Of a stretch of 64,000 bases of DNA, positions 12,276 through 22,959 are shown piece by piece. A program made the position numbers and the translations under genes. The notes under the pieces are model-generated. The model worked only from the letters and a program-made list of their open reading frames with translations. It was not told the origin of the DNA and did not search any database. The stretch spans positions 33,264,214 to 33,328,213 of the forward strand of contig CM049320.1 in the NCBI GenBank assembly GCA_026874595.1, given 5' to 3'. This stretch comes from Sipunculus nudus. Its lineage: Eukaryota; Annelida; Sipuncula; Golfingiida; Sipunculidae. The first letter of the stretch is position 1; each line of letters starts with the position of its first letter.

Positions 12276-14284
12276 ATGTCTAGTAATCGATCAATGCTGG
12301 GTAAACCTTGTGAGGCAGTAGGTGGAAAAATAAAATCGCATTATCAAGAGTGGGAAACAATAACAGAAGATGATTTTATTTTGGACATGGTAATGGGTGT
12401 TAAACTAAACTTTACCTCAAATTATCCCCCTGTAAGGAACTTCATTCCAAAACCTTTAAAACTAAACACGGCAGAGGAGAAAATTATTCAAACAGAAATT
12501 GAGAACTTATTGAACAAACAGGTTATTGAGCAAACAAGCTTTGAGCCGGGCAGTGTTTTTTCAAACATATTTCTCAGAGCAAAAAAGAATGGGAAATACT
12601 GTGTTATCCTGAACTTGAAGGCCCTGAATGAGTATATAGAATACCACCACTTTAAAAAGGAGTCACTGGATCATGCAATCAACTTAATCACACCAGGCTG
12701 TTATTTAGCATCAGTGGACTTCAAGGACGCCTACTACACGGTGCCTGTGCACAGGGATTTTCAGAAATATCTCTGCTTTGCATGGAAGGGAAAGTTTTTC
12801 AAATTTATCTGCATGCCTAACGGACTGTCGCTTGCTCCCCGCTTGTTCACTAAACTGCTTAAACCAGTTTATTCCTCACTAAGACAACAGGGGCATGTAA
12901 ATGTAGCTTATATTGATGACTCCCTTTTGATTGGTGATGATTATGAAGAGTGTGCAAAAAAATAACAGATACAGTTTCACTGTTTACTAGATTGGGGTTT
13001 TTAGTCCACAATGAGAAATCAGCCCCAACTCCTTCCCAAGAGATCAAATTCTTAGGATTCATTCTAAATTCAAAAACAATGACTGTATCATTAACACAAG
13101 AGAAGGCAGACAACATAGTATCGTGTTGCAAGAGGCTAAATGCTTCACCCCGTCAAACTATCAGGCAGGTAGCAGAAGTAATAGGTATACTCGTATCAAG
13201 CTGTCCAGGAGTCTCGCTTGGACCGCTTAGGACAAAATACATTGGGCTAGATAAATCTGAGGCAGTTAGAATGAGTAAGGGTGACTATGAACATAATATG
13301 GTGCTCTCTAATAAAGCAGTTACTGACTTGAAGTGGTGGATTAGAAATGCACATTCTGTAGAAAAACCCATGAGAAGGGGAAAGCCGGACATCACATTGT
13401 CAACAGGTGCTAGTGGCGCAGGATGGGGAGGAGTGCTAGGAAATAAAAAAACAGGTGGCAATTGGAATAGTTGTGAATCTAAACATCACATTAACTATTT
13501 AGAATTGCTGGCAGCTTTCTAAGCATTACAATCTCTCTGCAATAGTCTTAGCTACACACATATCAGGCTACTTATGGACAATGTCACAGCTGTAACCTAT
13601 ATAAACAAGCAAGGAGGTACAAAACCTCAATTGTATGCTCTTGCTAGGAAGATTTGGGACTGGTGCGTTGAGAGAAACATTTGGCTGTCAGCAGCACATC
13701 TACCTGGAAGGGAGAATGTAGAGGCGGATAAATTATCACGCGAGGTAAATCATGATGCAGAATGGCAGCTAAATCCTAAACTGTTTAAAAAATAGACAAG
13801 CCTGTGGGGTACTATTGGAATAGACCTCTTTGCATCCAGGCTGAACAATCAGGTAACACCTTATGTTGCCTGGAAACCTGATCCACATGCTCTCGCTGTA
13901 GATGCTTTTTCCATAGACTGGTCTATATATTACTTTTATGCTTTTCCTCCTTTCAGCATCCTTGCACAAGTAATCAAGAAAATAATACTAGAACAGGCAA
14001 CAGGAATTGTAATTTTACCATTTTGGACAGCACAACCGTGGTTCCCGAAAGCAATGCAGCTACTGACAGATCACCCCCGCATACTACCGCACAGCCAAAC
14101 AACGTTACAACTACCACAGAAACAGGAAACTCACAGACTCACGAAAATGACACTGCTGGCTTGCCTCTTGTTAGGCAAGCCCTTAGAAAACAAGAAATTC
14201 TTCAGCAGCAGCAACCGTTATCCTCTGTTCATGGAGGAAAAATACACAAAAACAGTACCAAATTTACCTTTCCCAATGGAATAG
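12276..14284 (+). pseudogene. DIRS pol: reverse transcriptase and RNase H, interrupted
   Basis: RT motifs run in order: NLKALNEYIE, SVDFKDAYYTVPV, the fold around ICMPNGLSLAPRLF, and the active site YIDDSLL near 12910. A homopolymer A run at about 12956 shifts the frame; the sequence continues in the 12950-13522 frame (EIKFLGFILNS), then RNase H with INYLELLAA, a TAA at 13520, LLMDNVTAV, and LPGRENVEADKLSR. A TAG at 13793 is followed in frame by IDLFASRLN and the DPHALAVDAF / FPPFSILAQV block typical of DIRS/Ngaro pol. The RNase H first acidic residue (usually T-D-A-S) is Gly here, so even a repaired copy might be weak. Confidence 0.85.
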
Positions 14285-14303
14285 GTACTGTAGTGAAAGG
14301 TCA

Positions 14304-15124
14304 GTGGATCCCTTTTCACCATCTCTGGGACAAGCTTTAGAGTTTATGAGCACACTAGTAAAATCAGGACTCAGTTACAGTGCAATAAACACAGTCAGAT
14401 CAGCTTTGTCTACAATCATCAAGCCATTTGAAGGTTGCACTTTTGGTAGTCATCCGCTTGTCACCAGGTTTTTAAAGGGGTATTTAATATTCGGCCGGCC
14501 ATCCCTAAAACTTGTGTAATATGGGACACAAACACAGTGTTACAATATTTAAGAACACTCTCACCAGTAAGAGACTTGTCAACAAAATTCTTATCCTATA
14601 AACTGCTTACACTCCTAGCCCTGCTTACAGAGCAAAGAGGACAGTTTCTGCATTTATTACGTGTAGACAATATTACATTGACCACTTCAAAGATTAAACT
14701 CAGAGTAGGTGATCTAGTTAAACAATCAGCACCAAATAGGCACCAACAGGAAATAACTTTGAAAGCATATGCTCCAGATCGCCGTTTATGTGTGGTTACT
14801 GTGTTATCAGAGTACATAAAAAGAACAAGTAGTTACAGACAAGATGAAAATAGGCTCTTCCTAACCCTGCAAAAGCCACACAGAGCGGTATCTAGGGACA
14901 CAATATCCAGGTGGCTTAAATCAACACTGAAAGAGGCAGGAATTGATATGTCAATCTTTACACCGCATAGCACCAGAGCTGCAGCAACATCTGCCGCAGT
15001 ACGAGGTAATCTCCCTATTGACACTATATTGAAAACAGCAGGCTGGACAGCAGAGTCCACCTTCACTAAACATTACAATAAACCAGTTATTGGTACTCAG
15101 AACTTAACACAAGCCTCACAATAG
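14304..15124 (+). pseudogene. DIRS tyrosine recombinase, one frameshift
   Basis: Integrates the circular DNA copy by site-specific recombination; this domain separates DIRS from LTR elements, which use a DDE integrase. The N-terminal core-binding part (from 14304, LVKSGLSYSAINTVRSALST) changes frame near the AAAGGGG at about 14475-14482. After that the frame stays open to TAG 15122. Catalytic residues are present: Arg in LTEQRGQ, His-x-x-Arg in TPHSTRAA, the GWT position, and the Tyr nucleophile in FTKHYNK near the end. Only the single indel separates the two parts. Confidence 0.85.
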
Positions 15125-15147
15125 TCTGACTACACATGAACTCTAAA

Positions 15148-15264
15148 AATCTCACGTGATCTCGTAAGACGAGAGGTGAGACAGAATTCAAAAATTAAAC
15201 GAAACTTGCCAAGTTGAAGTTTGATTGGAATTCTGTCGATCCTTGAGTCTGCAGAGATCACGTG
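15148..15264. repeat. DIRS internal complementary region
   Basis: Bases 15148-15188 are the exact inverted copy of the left end (41 bases). Bases 15185-15264 are an 80-base inverted copy of the right end (15341-15420) with only one or two mismatches. They overlap on AATT. This lets first-strand DNA ends be aligned and circularised in the DIRS replication model. Confidence 0.85.
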
Positions 15265-15309
15265 CCCACCCTGTTATGCCCAGCCCGATCATGTGTAGTT
15301 CTCTGAAAC

Positions 15310-15420
15310 TTGCCTCATGGGAGCTCCGGACTTGCAATCTCACGTGATCTCTGCAGACTCAAGGATCGACAGAATTCCAATCAAACTTCAACTTGGTAAG
15401 TTTCGTTTAATTTTTGAATT
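15310..15420. repeat. DIRS right inverted terminal repeat
   Basis: 15310-15350 is the inverted copy of 10691-10731 in the left repeat, and 15341-15420 is copied inverted in the internal complementary region. The element ends at the AATT at 15417-15420. Confidence 0.8.
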
Positions 15421-16260
15421 AAACTCCCTGAGACAGACCTTTAATCACATGGTCGATCAAGCCTACTTAAAAATTTCCTAACAGGCCCTAATCGGGCTAA
15501 GTAGTATCTATAGATACGTTGGCGGAACATATGTTCAGCGTTCCACTTACCGGAATCCATTTTTGATGTGAAAATTTGTAATAGAAACCTTATTTTAACA
15601 ACAATCGATCATTTTCAGTCACGTTTGAAAAATATCGAAAAATATCGATATACAAAACCATATCGCGGTACGCAATATGCTAATTATCATGTCGCGATAT
15701 ACCGATATGTCGATAATATCGCACTGCCCTAGTCACCAGGGTACTTTGTGGTGTTACCGCGTAAACTTATCAGGAATTAAGATATTAACCAAAATATTAT
15801 CTCTTAAAGCCTGGAACAAACATATGGAGAAAGGGTCCTTTGACCGTGACCAACTTATTCTTGACGTGGAGAAAAAAATGGAAATGATACTTATCATGAA
15901 ATGCAACGAATTCCGTAACCGTGTTCACGGTTTGTGGTTTTAACACAGATCATCTCGTAACGTCTCGCGAGTGCCGAGACTACATGAAGGGCGTCCAAAT
16001 TTATGTTTCACATGCATATATTAGCTCCTAAACTACACACTTATAATTTGTACAGTGACGTAAATCCGGTCGTGATCTTTATCACCTGGACAGCTTTGCA
16101 AGAGCTGTCTTCATTACATGTTAACAGGCACCTAGCTCTACAGATGCTCCAACAGGATGATCCAACCCCGATGAGCTTCTTCTGACAAATCGCGCATATT
16201 AAATGTGAGCGGATGATCAATATATATATATATATAATATATCTATATACATACATATAT

Positions 16261-16400
16261 TGTTACGGGGTGACATAAAAGCGGACCGAACTGTCTCGCT
16301 AATGAAGCACGCTTTCATAGCGAAGCGGTTGGTACGCCGGACTTGTACGCCACCGACCTGGGTTCGACTCCGGGATCGGCCCAGCATTTTTCCCCTCACA
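16261..16400 (+). repeat. 5' LTR of the mini-retroelement
   Basis: About 140 bases. The tRNA-like A box starts near 16318 and the B box near 16360. It lacks about 17 bases present at the end of the 3' copy (the segment ending CTTCGTAACA), and several substitutions separate the two, so the insertion is not recent. Confidence 0.65.
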
Positions 16401-16517
16401 ATTTGGGGGCTCGTCTAACGTGACGGTTCACTTTGTAGCCCAGGGAATAAGCTCACCAAAGTGTGACTCCTGGGATAATTGGTCTTGTTCTGATAGCAGA
16501 ACGCTCTTAAGAGGGGG

Positions 16518-16673
16518 TGTTACGGGGTGACATAAAAGCGGACCGAACTGTATCGCTAGTGAAGCTTGCTTTGCTAGCGAAGCGGTTGGAACGCCATACT
16601 TGTACGCCACCGACCTGGGTTCGACTCCCGGATTGTTTCAGGGGTTTCCCCTCATTTATTTGTCTTCGTAACA
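16518..16673 (+). repeat. 3' LTR of the mini-retroelement
   Basis: 156 bases, TGTTACG...CGTAACA. The T-arm-like CTGGG-TTCGACT-CCCGG pairs better here than in the 5' copy. Same A and B boxes. Confidence 0.65.
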
Positions 16674-16919
16674 ATATATATATCATTTTTTTGCACAATA
16701 TGTTATGTAAACATTTAGACAAGGATCCATAATGAGCTCTTACACAATCGTAATATTTTATTTTACTATTAATGAAACCCCGTAGGGTTCTTCCGAAAAA
16801 GTTGTTCATTATAAACTGAAGAACGTTGTAACCATCAAAAGATAAAGTATGTATAGGTAAAACCCGATGATTGATCCTCGCACAGTCTAAAAGTCCACCT
16901 GTGGTTACCTGCGAAACTG

Positions 16920-18365
16920 CAGATTATCCTTTGTCGAGATCATACCAGCAGAGCAGGTAGCAAAGGGGATAGCTATACTGAAAACAAGGAAGTCAGATGG
17001 ACTGAATAGATAATATCATATTTGCTTCTAATCGATGGACCGTTCTACTTCTTTCATGTTTACTTCAATGTTGTCCAATCGGTATCCCCCGTGATGTATG
17101 AATAACTCGGTTATTGTGCCCATCCCCAAGGACAGGAATGGAAACCTGAACGACAGCGAAAAATACCGCCGTATAGCACTTAGTAGCTCAATCGGTAGGC
17201 TCTTTGAGATCAACATATCTCAGGAGTACAGTAATTGTTTCCGCTCATCAGATACAATTTGGAATTAAAGAGACTCACTCTGTACGACAATGTATAAAAC
17301 AGTGTTACAGGATATTGTATCTTGTTAAAGATCACGGATAGGAAAGTGTATTGCTGTTTCCTGGATGCCAGCAAAGCCTTTGATATATTGAAATTTGGTA
17401 AAATGTTTTCCTTACTTATAAAAATGGGGTTCCAGAGGTAAACGTAAAAGACGTCTTTATGATCAATACAAAATTCAATGCATAAATGTTGCATGGAATG
17501 AAGAGACATAAGATAGTTTCTTTACATAAAATGGAGTTAAACAGGGTTGGGAGCTTAGTCCACTCATATTCAACCTATACATTGATGAATTGTTATTGAG
17601 ATCACGGCTGAGCGATATTGGGTGTCACATTGGACACAAATATTCAGGCTGCCTGGCCTACGCTGATGATCTGATACTATTGGCACCACTGGAAAGCGGG
17701 TTACAACAGTTAGTGAATATCTTTATAGCAAGTTTAGGGATGGGAACCCAATAATAAACAATAAAAAATCAGAATGTTTAGAATTTGGTAATAAGTCAAA
17801 TGGATAATTCCACTATTGTTTTAGACAACAACAAGCTAAAATGGGAAAATAGGATCAAATACTTAGGTATATATATTTCCAGTTCTCTCATAGGCAGTGA
17901 TGACATACTCCGTAAAAGAGCGGATTTCTTTGTGAAAGTAAACTCTGTTATAGGGAACTTTGGTAACCTTCCTAGTAAGTTAGTGAATACATTATTTTCC
18001 CAGTATTGCTGTTCGTTTTATGGTTCACAAAGGTGGAAGCTTAGAAGTAAAGATATTGGCTCTATCACCACCGTATATAATAAAAGTTTGAGTTGTATAA
18101 TGAAACTACCTCCACCAGCTCATTAATATATTTTATTAAATAAAACCGTGAAGAAACCAATAGGAAATTTGCTTTATGAACATGTTTTATTCTATGTATA
18201 GTTCAAATAATTTTTTTGTTTCACATATTGCTCGGAATGTTTGTCGAGACCTTGTGACACATCTTGGTAGCATTGTAAGCAACATGGTGGAGCAGTATGG
18301 GCTTTTATACGCAAACATGTCCAAATCGTACTACAAACAGATTAGAAAAACAGATTATCAATAGG
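16920..18365 (+). pseudogene. Non-LTR retrotransposon ORF2 (RT) remnant
   Basis: Scattered frames on the plus strand follow RT order: VIVPIPKDRNG and YRRIALSSSIGRLFE (about 17110-17210), CCFLDASKAFDIL (about 17345-17385), GVKQGWELSPLIFNLYIDE (about 17532-17590), CLAYADDLILLAP (about 17655-17690, active site ADD), KYLGIYIS (about 17855-17880), then FYGSQRWKLRS and a C-terminal segment to 18364. Several frameshifts and stops separate them, so the copy is dead. There is no endonuclease domain upstream. Clade is Jockey/CR1-like by pattern only. Confidence 0.75.
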
Positions 18366-20012
18366 TTCTCATTTAATTAGGATGAACAGGCTCAGAGTTT
18401 GTAAGAGAAATTACTAAATGTCTTGATTGTACCATGTATTTAGATAATGTTGCGTATAAAATGCGCATATTAGAATTTTTTGTAAATACTCACCTTTGTT
18501 TTAATGTTTATATATTTCATGATTAATTTTAATAGCTAATTAATCAATGCATTTCCCTGAACGTTTACAAAGCGCACATTGTTTCCAGATAATGAACCTA
18601 ACAATATTTTCGAGGATTTGCTGGACTTGCAAAGCAGTCGAATTCATGTGGCTTGCTCAAATATTGATCTCTGTCTAGACACCTCCGCCCGACGAACATC
18701 ACCACTTTCGTCAGCTCCGTTATAGGTTCGATATAAATTTCACACTAGTGATCCATAATTGAGTATAATTTTTATTAATCACAGAGACATGAACGCAGCG
18801 TCTTGAATAACATATGTTATGGACAGAGGAATTTCTATTGAACTGACCATTGATTTTTTTCACGTCAATATATGCACCCTCCAACGCTTTCAAAGCGTAG
18901 ACACAACAGGGTACGTATCAATTGAAGGTGAATTAACTTTTTTGCTGGTGGTTTGTTAATTTGTAAGTATATCCCACATCAGCGTGTGTTTCAGCGCGTT
19001 TATCAGAAACACCTTTAGCCAGTTATATAATGAATAAATTGATGTAAAACAGCGCCGCACACCTTAACCAGTACAGGTCAAGAGTGGTCATCTTAACACG
19101 TTGGCATTCTTGTATATTATTGTAAGATGGAGAATCAATTAAATAAGTTGATCATTTGCCATTAATTGTTTTCAGTGTAATTAGAAAATGAAATAAAGCA
19201 CATTAAATATTTTGTTTTAACATATCTGAAATATTACAGTTTATTTTTGTAATAAATACATCTATACATCTGTTAAACTACCTGTATATACTAGTTTGAC
19301 ATTTAAGAACTCTAACATAACTATGTATTTAATGATCCATTGGCATTGATGCTGTTAGTACCTTTTTTCTTAACAGGTGGCAGCACATGCAAATTCGTTG
19401 ATGGAAGAAACCTGAATGGAGGTCATACAACAAATCAGTTCCTGTATATTCATTCCTGTAGCTCATTCTCCCGTTGGAAAAAAAATAGACATATAAAAAT
19501 TTGCTATTTCAGTTCGTCAGTCAGAAATAGCATATAGACTGAAGAATGAAGCCTCCAGTGTTGCGTTCTTAACTTGCGTTACGTAACTAGCACAAACTTT
19601 GGGGAGGTCAGAACAGCCAAGCTTTAGGCCGCTATACTGACCTTTACCATGTGAGAATAACAAAGATAACCACGACAACGGTTGCGAATTTTCGATCATG
19701 CGGCTGGAGCTGCTAATATATATGTGTTAACTGGTTAAGTGCACATAGATTGGAGAGAATTTAGACCATTATTCTATAATTGGCTTGCTAACATTAATTA
19801 CGTTCGGGAGACAATCAATACAAGCATTATAAAGTGTTAAAAATGGGACCTATAATTACTCTATTGGTTCCTATTCCCTATGTTCAATGTGTAGTGATTA
19901 ACTGGTGTTAATAAGCTACGATTCTAGACCTCAAACGCACAAAAAGGCCCCTTTCTGTGACCAAAGGCAGGTACCCCAGTCGCTCTAGTGCGCTGAAACG
20001 AGACTGGTCACG
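18366..20012. other. Intergenic, no supported gene
   Basis: AT-rich. At 19349 a short frame starts MLLVPFFLTG and runs on to about 19537. It looks like a leader, but the only GT at the right phase (GTGGCA) is a poor donor and no partner exon is visible, so I do not call it. Confidence 0.35.
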
Positions 20013-20075
20013 TGGGGGGGGGGGGGGGGGGGGTAGCAAGAAGAAGGCTTCTTCTTACGACCCCCCCCCCCCCCG
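20013..20075. repeat. Near-perfect G/C hairpin
   Basis: A G run (from about 20013), then GTAGCAAGAAGAAG, one unpaired G, CTTCTTCTTACGAC and a C run. The arms pair over about 28 bases with two mismatches inside the non-homopolymer part. Confidence 0.8.
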
Positions 20076-20915
20076 TCGTAGAAAGTTAGGCCTTAAAATA
20101 ATTCTGTTTCTTTATTAATTTGTAAATTAGGTGTTTATTTACCGTCTAATAATTAGGCCCTTTGATCTTCTAACCTACATTACCACTCCCCGATCATAAG
20201 GTTAATAAAAAACTTTTCAAAGCAATAACAGGTTGACATGAAGAGATGAAATAGACTATACTCTATATTTCTTTTAAAATTATTAAGGCTTACGATGTGG
20301 TTACTAGACACAAAATGTCCAAACGCGATTCAAACTCTTCGTGTAGGTTTTAAATGAATGAAACAAATCTGTGTGAAAATCAATTTTATCTAAATTTTTA
20401 TATAATTTAATATATTGAAGATATGGTGGCCGATTGTATATCTCCGTGTGACTAAATTTGATACTATTTTACATATAGGAAGCAATGATATTGCTATCAA
20501 TATAAGTGAACTATTTATATGTATGACTCTACATCAGCTCATGTAAACAAAAGACAGTGTACTCACAGGTTTTATTTTAAATAATGATTAATCATAAGGA
20601 CAAAGGATGGTAAACCGTGTTTAAAAGCATACTCAGCTTTTATATATCAAGAAGGCAAAAGCAATTTTACTCGTCTTTCGGAAAAAATATAAGCTTATGG
20701 ACGTTTGATAACATTCCCTTGGGGTCTCTTTTTATGTAGACGTCTGATTGCCAGAGAACATTCATGAACAAAAAGAAAAGCAAGCAAAGAAAAAGTACAT
20801 GTAATCAAGTTGAAGGAATGTAGTGGAGTTAGCAAACTGTGAATACTTGTGTATATAAAACTGTTTTCATTATTGTTGGTATTATATTATTTTATCATCA
20901 TTGTGACAGTCAATA

Positions 20916-21022
20916 TATAGTGAAATCTGGCCTACTGACCATCCCGCTACGACGACCACCCCGCCTAAGACCACTACTATGGCTGGTCCCGCAGGTGGTC
21001 GAGTAAGCGAGATTTCATTGTA
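20916..21022. mobile_element. Short TIR element (Tc1/mariner-pogo type MITE)
   Basis: About 105 bases flanked by TA. The left end TAGTGAAATCTGGCCTACTG mirrors the right end, which as reverse complement reads TACAATGAAATCTCGCTTAC. GACCACC and GGTGGTC lie inside. No coding capacity. Confidence 0.6.
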
Positions 21023-21588
21023 TGCAGAAAATGACCATTACATTGCAAATAATTCCCAATTCCAAGGTTTAACACAACCGGCCTGAATTACTCGCCGGCG
21101 TAGACGATATATCAATACAGATAGTTTTGGCAAAAATGACCCAATGTATACTTTATAATTTAATCGTACGCTTCAGAATCGAACTGTAGAACTGCTGCTG
21201 TGTATCTATTATCAATGTTCTCAGGTATATGTGGAAAGATAACCGTTAGTGAAGCATATCGCGGTTATATTATAATGTTAGTTATTTGATCTAGCCATGG
21301 TGTTTTGCAGAAAATTGCATTTCGGCTTTAAAATGTATCTTTTATCTTCATTATGTTTGAAATGTAATGCACTAACGGTTTGTCAGCGGCATAATAATTC
21401 TTAACTTAGTCCGACGCTGGCCTACCCAACCACTCCCTGAACGTGCAAACATTGCCAGAGCTCATATTTTCGTGCCGATTAAACTATGAGTTTAATTTAC
21501 TGCATAGTATTTAACAATCTATTAAGTTTCTATAAATTTATGTGGTAAAGTCATGGTTAGTACAAAATATAAGAAATAGGAATTAATA

Positions 21589-22713
21589 CAGGGTTGGCAC
21601 AAACCGGCTTTTACTCATATTGTCCGGGCCGGTGGCTTTAGTCGGCTTTTACTGGCTGTAACTGGTCAATACCGGTTAATGTAATGATCATCTGACAAAT
21701 CATTCATACAAAAATCTTGATTACTCAGGCTTTTAAGTGGTTGTAGTGATATACTGGTCATCTGATAAACCATTCAAAATGTTCCCTTTTTAAATGGGCT
21801 TTAAGTAGTGGATGTAATATAATTTACCGGCAGGAAGCCTAACTCTGGACTAGTGTAGTGAACCATGTGGTTTCTAGATGGACAGGTGGAAGCGGGACAG
21901 TTCTGTAAACAAATTTAAATAGTCTTTATATGATCTTAGGCACAAAACTGGATCCACCATATGGCTCCCTGATAATCGTTGTTTGTTTTACAATACTGAA
22001 TTGCATTAAAGGATGTTAAGTTATTTACCCAGAGGCTATGGGGATAAAGATAAATTAAGTGTCGATGATCAGAGTCAGTTTTTAGTCAATTTCAGTCTTG
22101 CCTGGACTTTAACTCCATGCTAGCTTATTATTGCTGTATGTTTGATCTTAACTTTTGATTATCAAAGACTTTCTGGTACAAAGTTTTGATATTTGGCCTT
22201 GGTGTGAGACATGAACTTTAACATTTAGTGATAGGCTGCCAAGTTGGTGGCCTTAGCTTCTATCAGGCACAGAGAGATTCTTATGAGACTGGCACAGTGA
22301 AGCACCTTATTTGTGACATTTATCATTGAACCTATGTCTTTGACAAGTTAAACATTTGTACCAACTGTAGCAATCTTTACAGTTAAAAGCATGCATACTA
22401 CTGCTCAAAGTTAACCTTGGTTCCGTCTGCAGTATCATTACTATTTTGCTAAATTGGTATATTTGTTTTGTTTGTGTCAAATCCTTGACTTTGTGTCATT
22501 TTAAATAATTTACTGCAGTATTTCCTGGCACAATGTACAACGAACAAGCTTGTATTACAATAAACAAATGTTTTTTATTAGGTGTGGGACATTTTTATAC
22601 ATTTGAGGAGTATTAGCCTGTAATAGTCAGTATTTACAACTTTCAAAGCATTGACCGGGCCGGCTAAAGCTGGCTTTTGCTAGCGGTCAAAGCCGGGGTT
22701 TGCTCTTACCCTG
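21589..22713. mobile_element. hAT-like non-autonomous element
   Basis: The left end reads CAGGGTTGGCACAAACCGGC; the right end as reverse complement reads CAGGGTAAGAGCAAACCCCG. Both have subterminal CCGGCTTTT and GGGCCGG motifs. CAGGG ends with GCCGG-rich subterminal repeats are usual for hAT elements. About 1.1 kb, no transposase frame; the 8-bp target duplication is not clean. Confidence 0.5.
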
Positions 22714-22959
22714 ATTTTTTAATAATAGTTCGTTAACTATAACGCCCTTATCCGGCGTTATCAGGTAATTGTCACTATAGAACATGAGATTTTTCTATCA
22801 CCTAAAATCGATTATTTATCTAAATAAAGAAAATGAAACGAGTGTTCCCTGTTTTCCTATGTATAATGTTATTATTTCTAGATATAAAATTCTAAAGGAC
22901 CCCTTTACACTGTAGTATGTACTGATGTTTTGGGCATCTCTTCCCATGTGGGTGGCCGT

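Larger units (their letters stand above)
10665..15420 (+). mobile_element. DIRS-type tyrosine-recombinase retrotransposon, full length but mutated
   Basis: A 4756-bp element with a gag-like ORF, an RT-RNase H region and a tyrosine recombinase in the DIRS order. The repeats fix its edges. The left end (10665-10705) is complementary to 15148-15188. The right end (15341-15420) is complementary to 15185-15264. The left 10691-10731 also pairs with 15310-15350. So 15148-15264 is an internal complementary region that joins copies of both outer ends around a shared AATT, the arrangement expected of a DIRS circle junction. Stops and frameshifts interrupt gag and pol, so this copy is not autonomous. 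No target duplication is expected for this class. Confidence 0.88.
10097..15739. mobile_element. hAT-like non-autonomous element, split by a DIRS insertion
   Basis: The 8-mer GTCACCAG occurs at 10097-10104 and again at 15732-15739. Just inside, the left end reads TAGGGCCTGGTATCG and the reverse complement of the right end reads TAGGGCAGTGCGATATTATC. Both sides carry related palindromic GCGATAC / CGATATCG runs (10110-10190 and 15640-15725). An 8-bp duplication with TAGGG-type ends fits the hAT superfamily. The two halves, about 560 and 311 bases, are separated by the DIRS element at 10665-15420, so the MITE is the older insertion. No hAT transposase is seen. Confidence 0.65.
16261..16673 (+). 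mobile_element. 413-bp LTR mini-retroelement (TRIM-like) with tRNA-like LTRs
   Basis: Two direct repeats start with TGTTACGGGGTGACATAAAA at 16261 and 16518. The 3' copy ends CGTAACA at 16673; its first and last seven bases are inverted copies. After the 5' copy (ends CA at 16400) comes TGGGGGCTCGTCT at 16404, matching the 3' end of tRNA-Pro over 12 bases, a primer-binding-site signature. Before the 3' copy is a polypurine tract AAGAGGGGG (16509-16517). The internal part is only 117 bases and encodes nothing, so mobilisation must depend on another element. Each LTR contains TAGCGAAGCGGTTGG (A box) and GGTTCGACTCC (B box), the pol III promoter elements of a tRNA. It is inserted in a TA-rich tract, so the target duplication is ambiguous. 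Confidence 0.7.

Noticed and set aside
12859-13131. Minus-strand ORFs inside the DIRS pol and recombinase
   Set aside because: Antisense shadows of the RT and recombinase frames.
14023-14340. 105-codon plus ORF in the DIRS element
   Set aside because: It overlaps the conserved end of pol in another frame; its Thr/Gln-rich content is a shadow.
16318-16380. A genuine tRNA gene
   Set aside because: A and B boxes are good, but the sequence is repeated as part of LTR-like ends and the acceptor stem does not close.
19349-19537. Leader-like frame MLLVPFFLTG
   Set aside because: Poor donor, no in-phase partner exon, no paralog at the matching place in unit 2.
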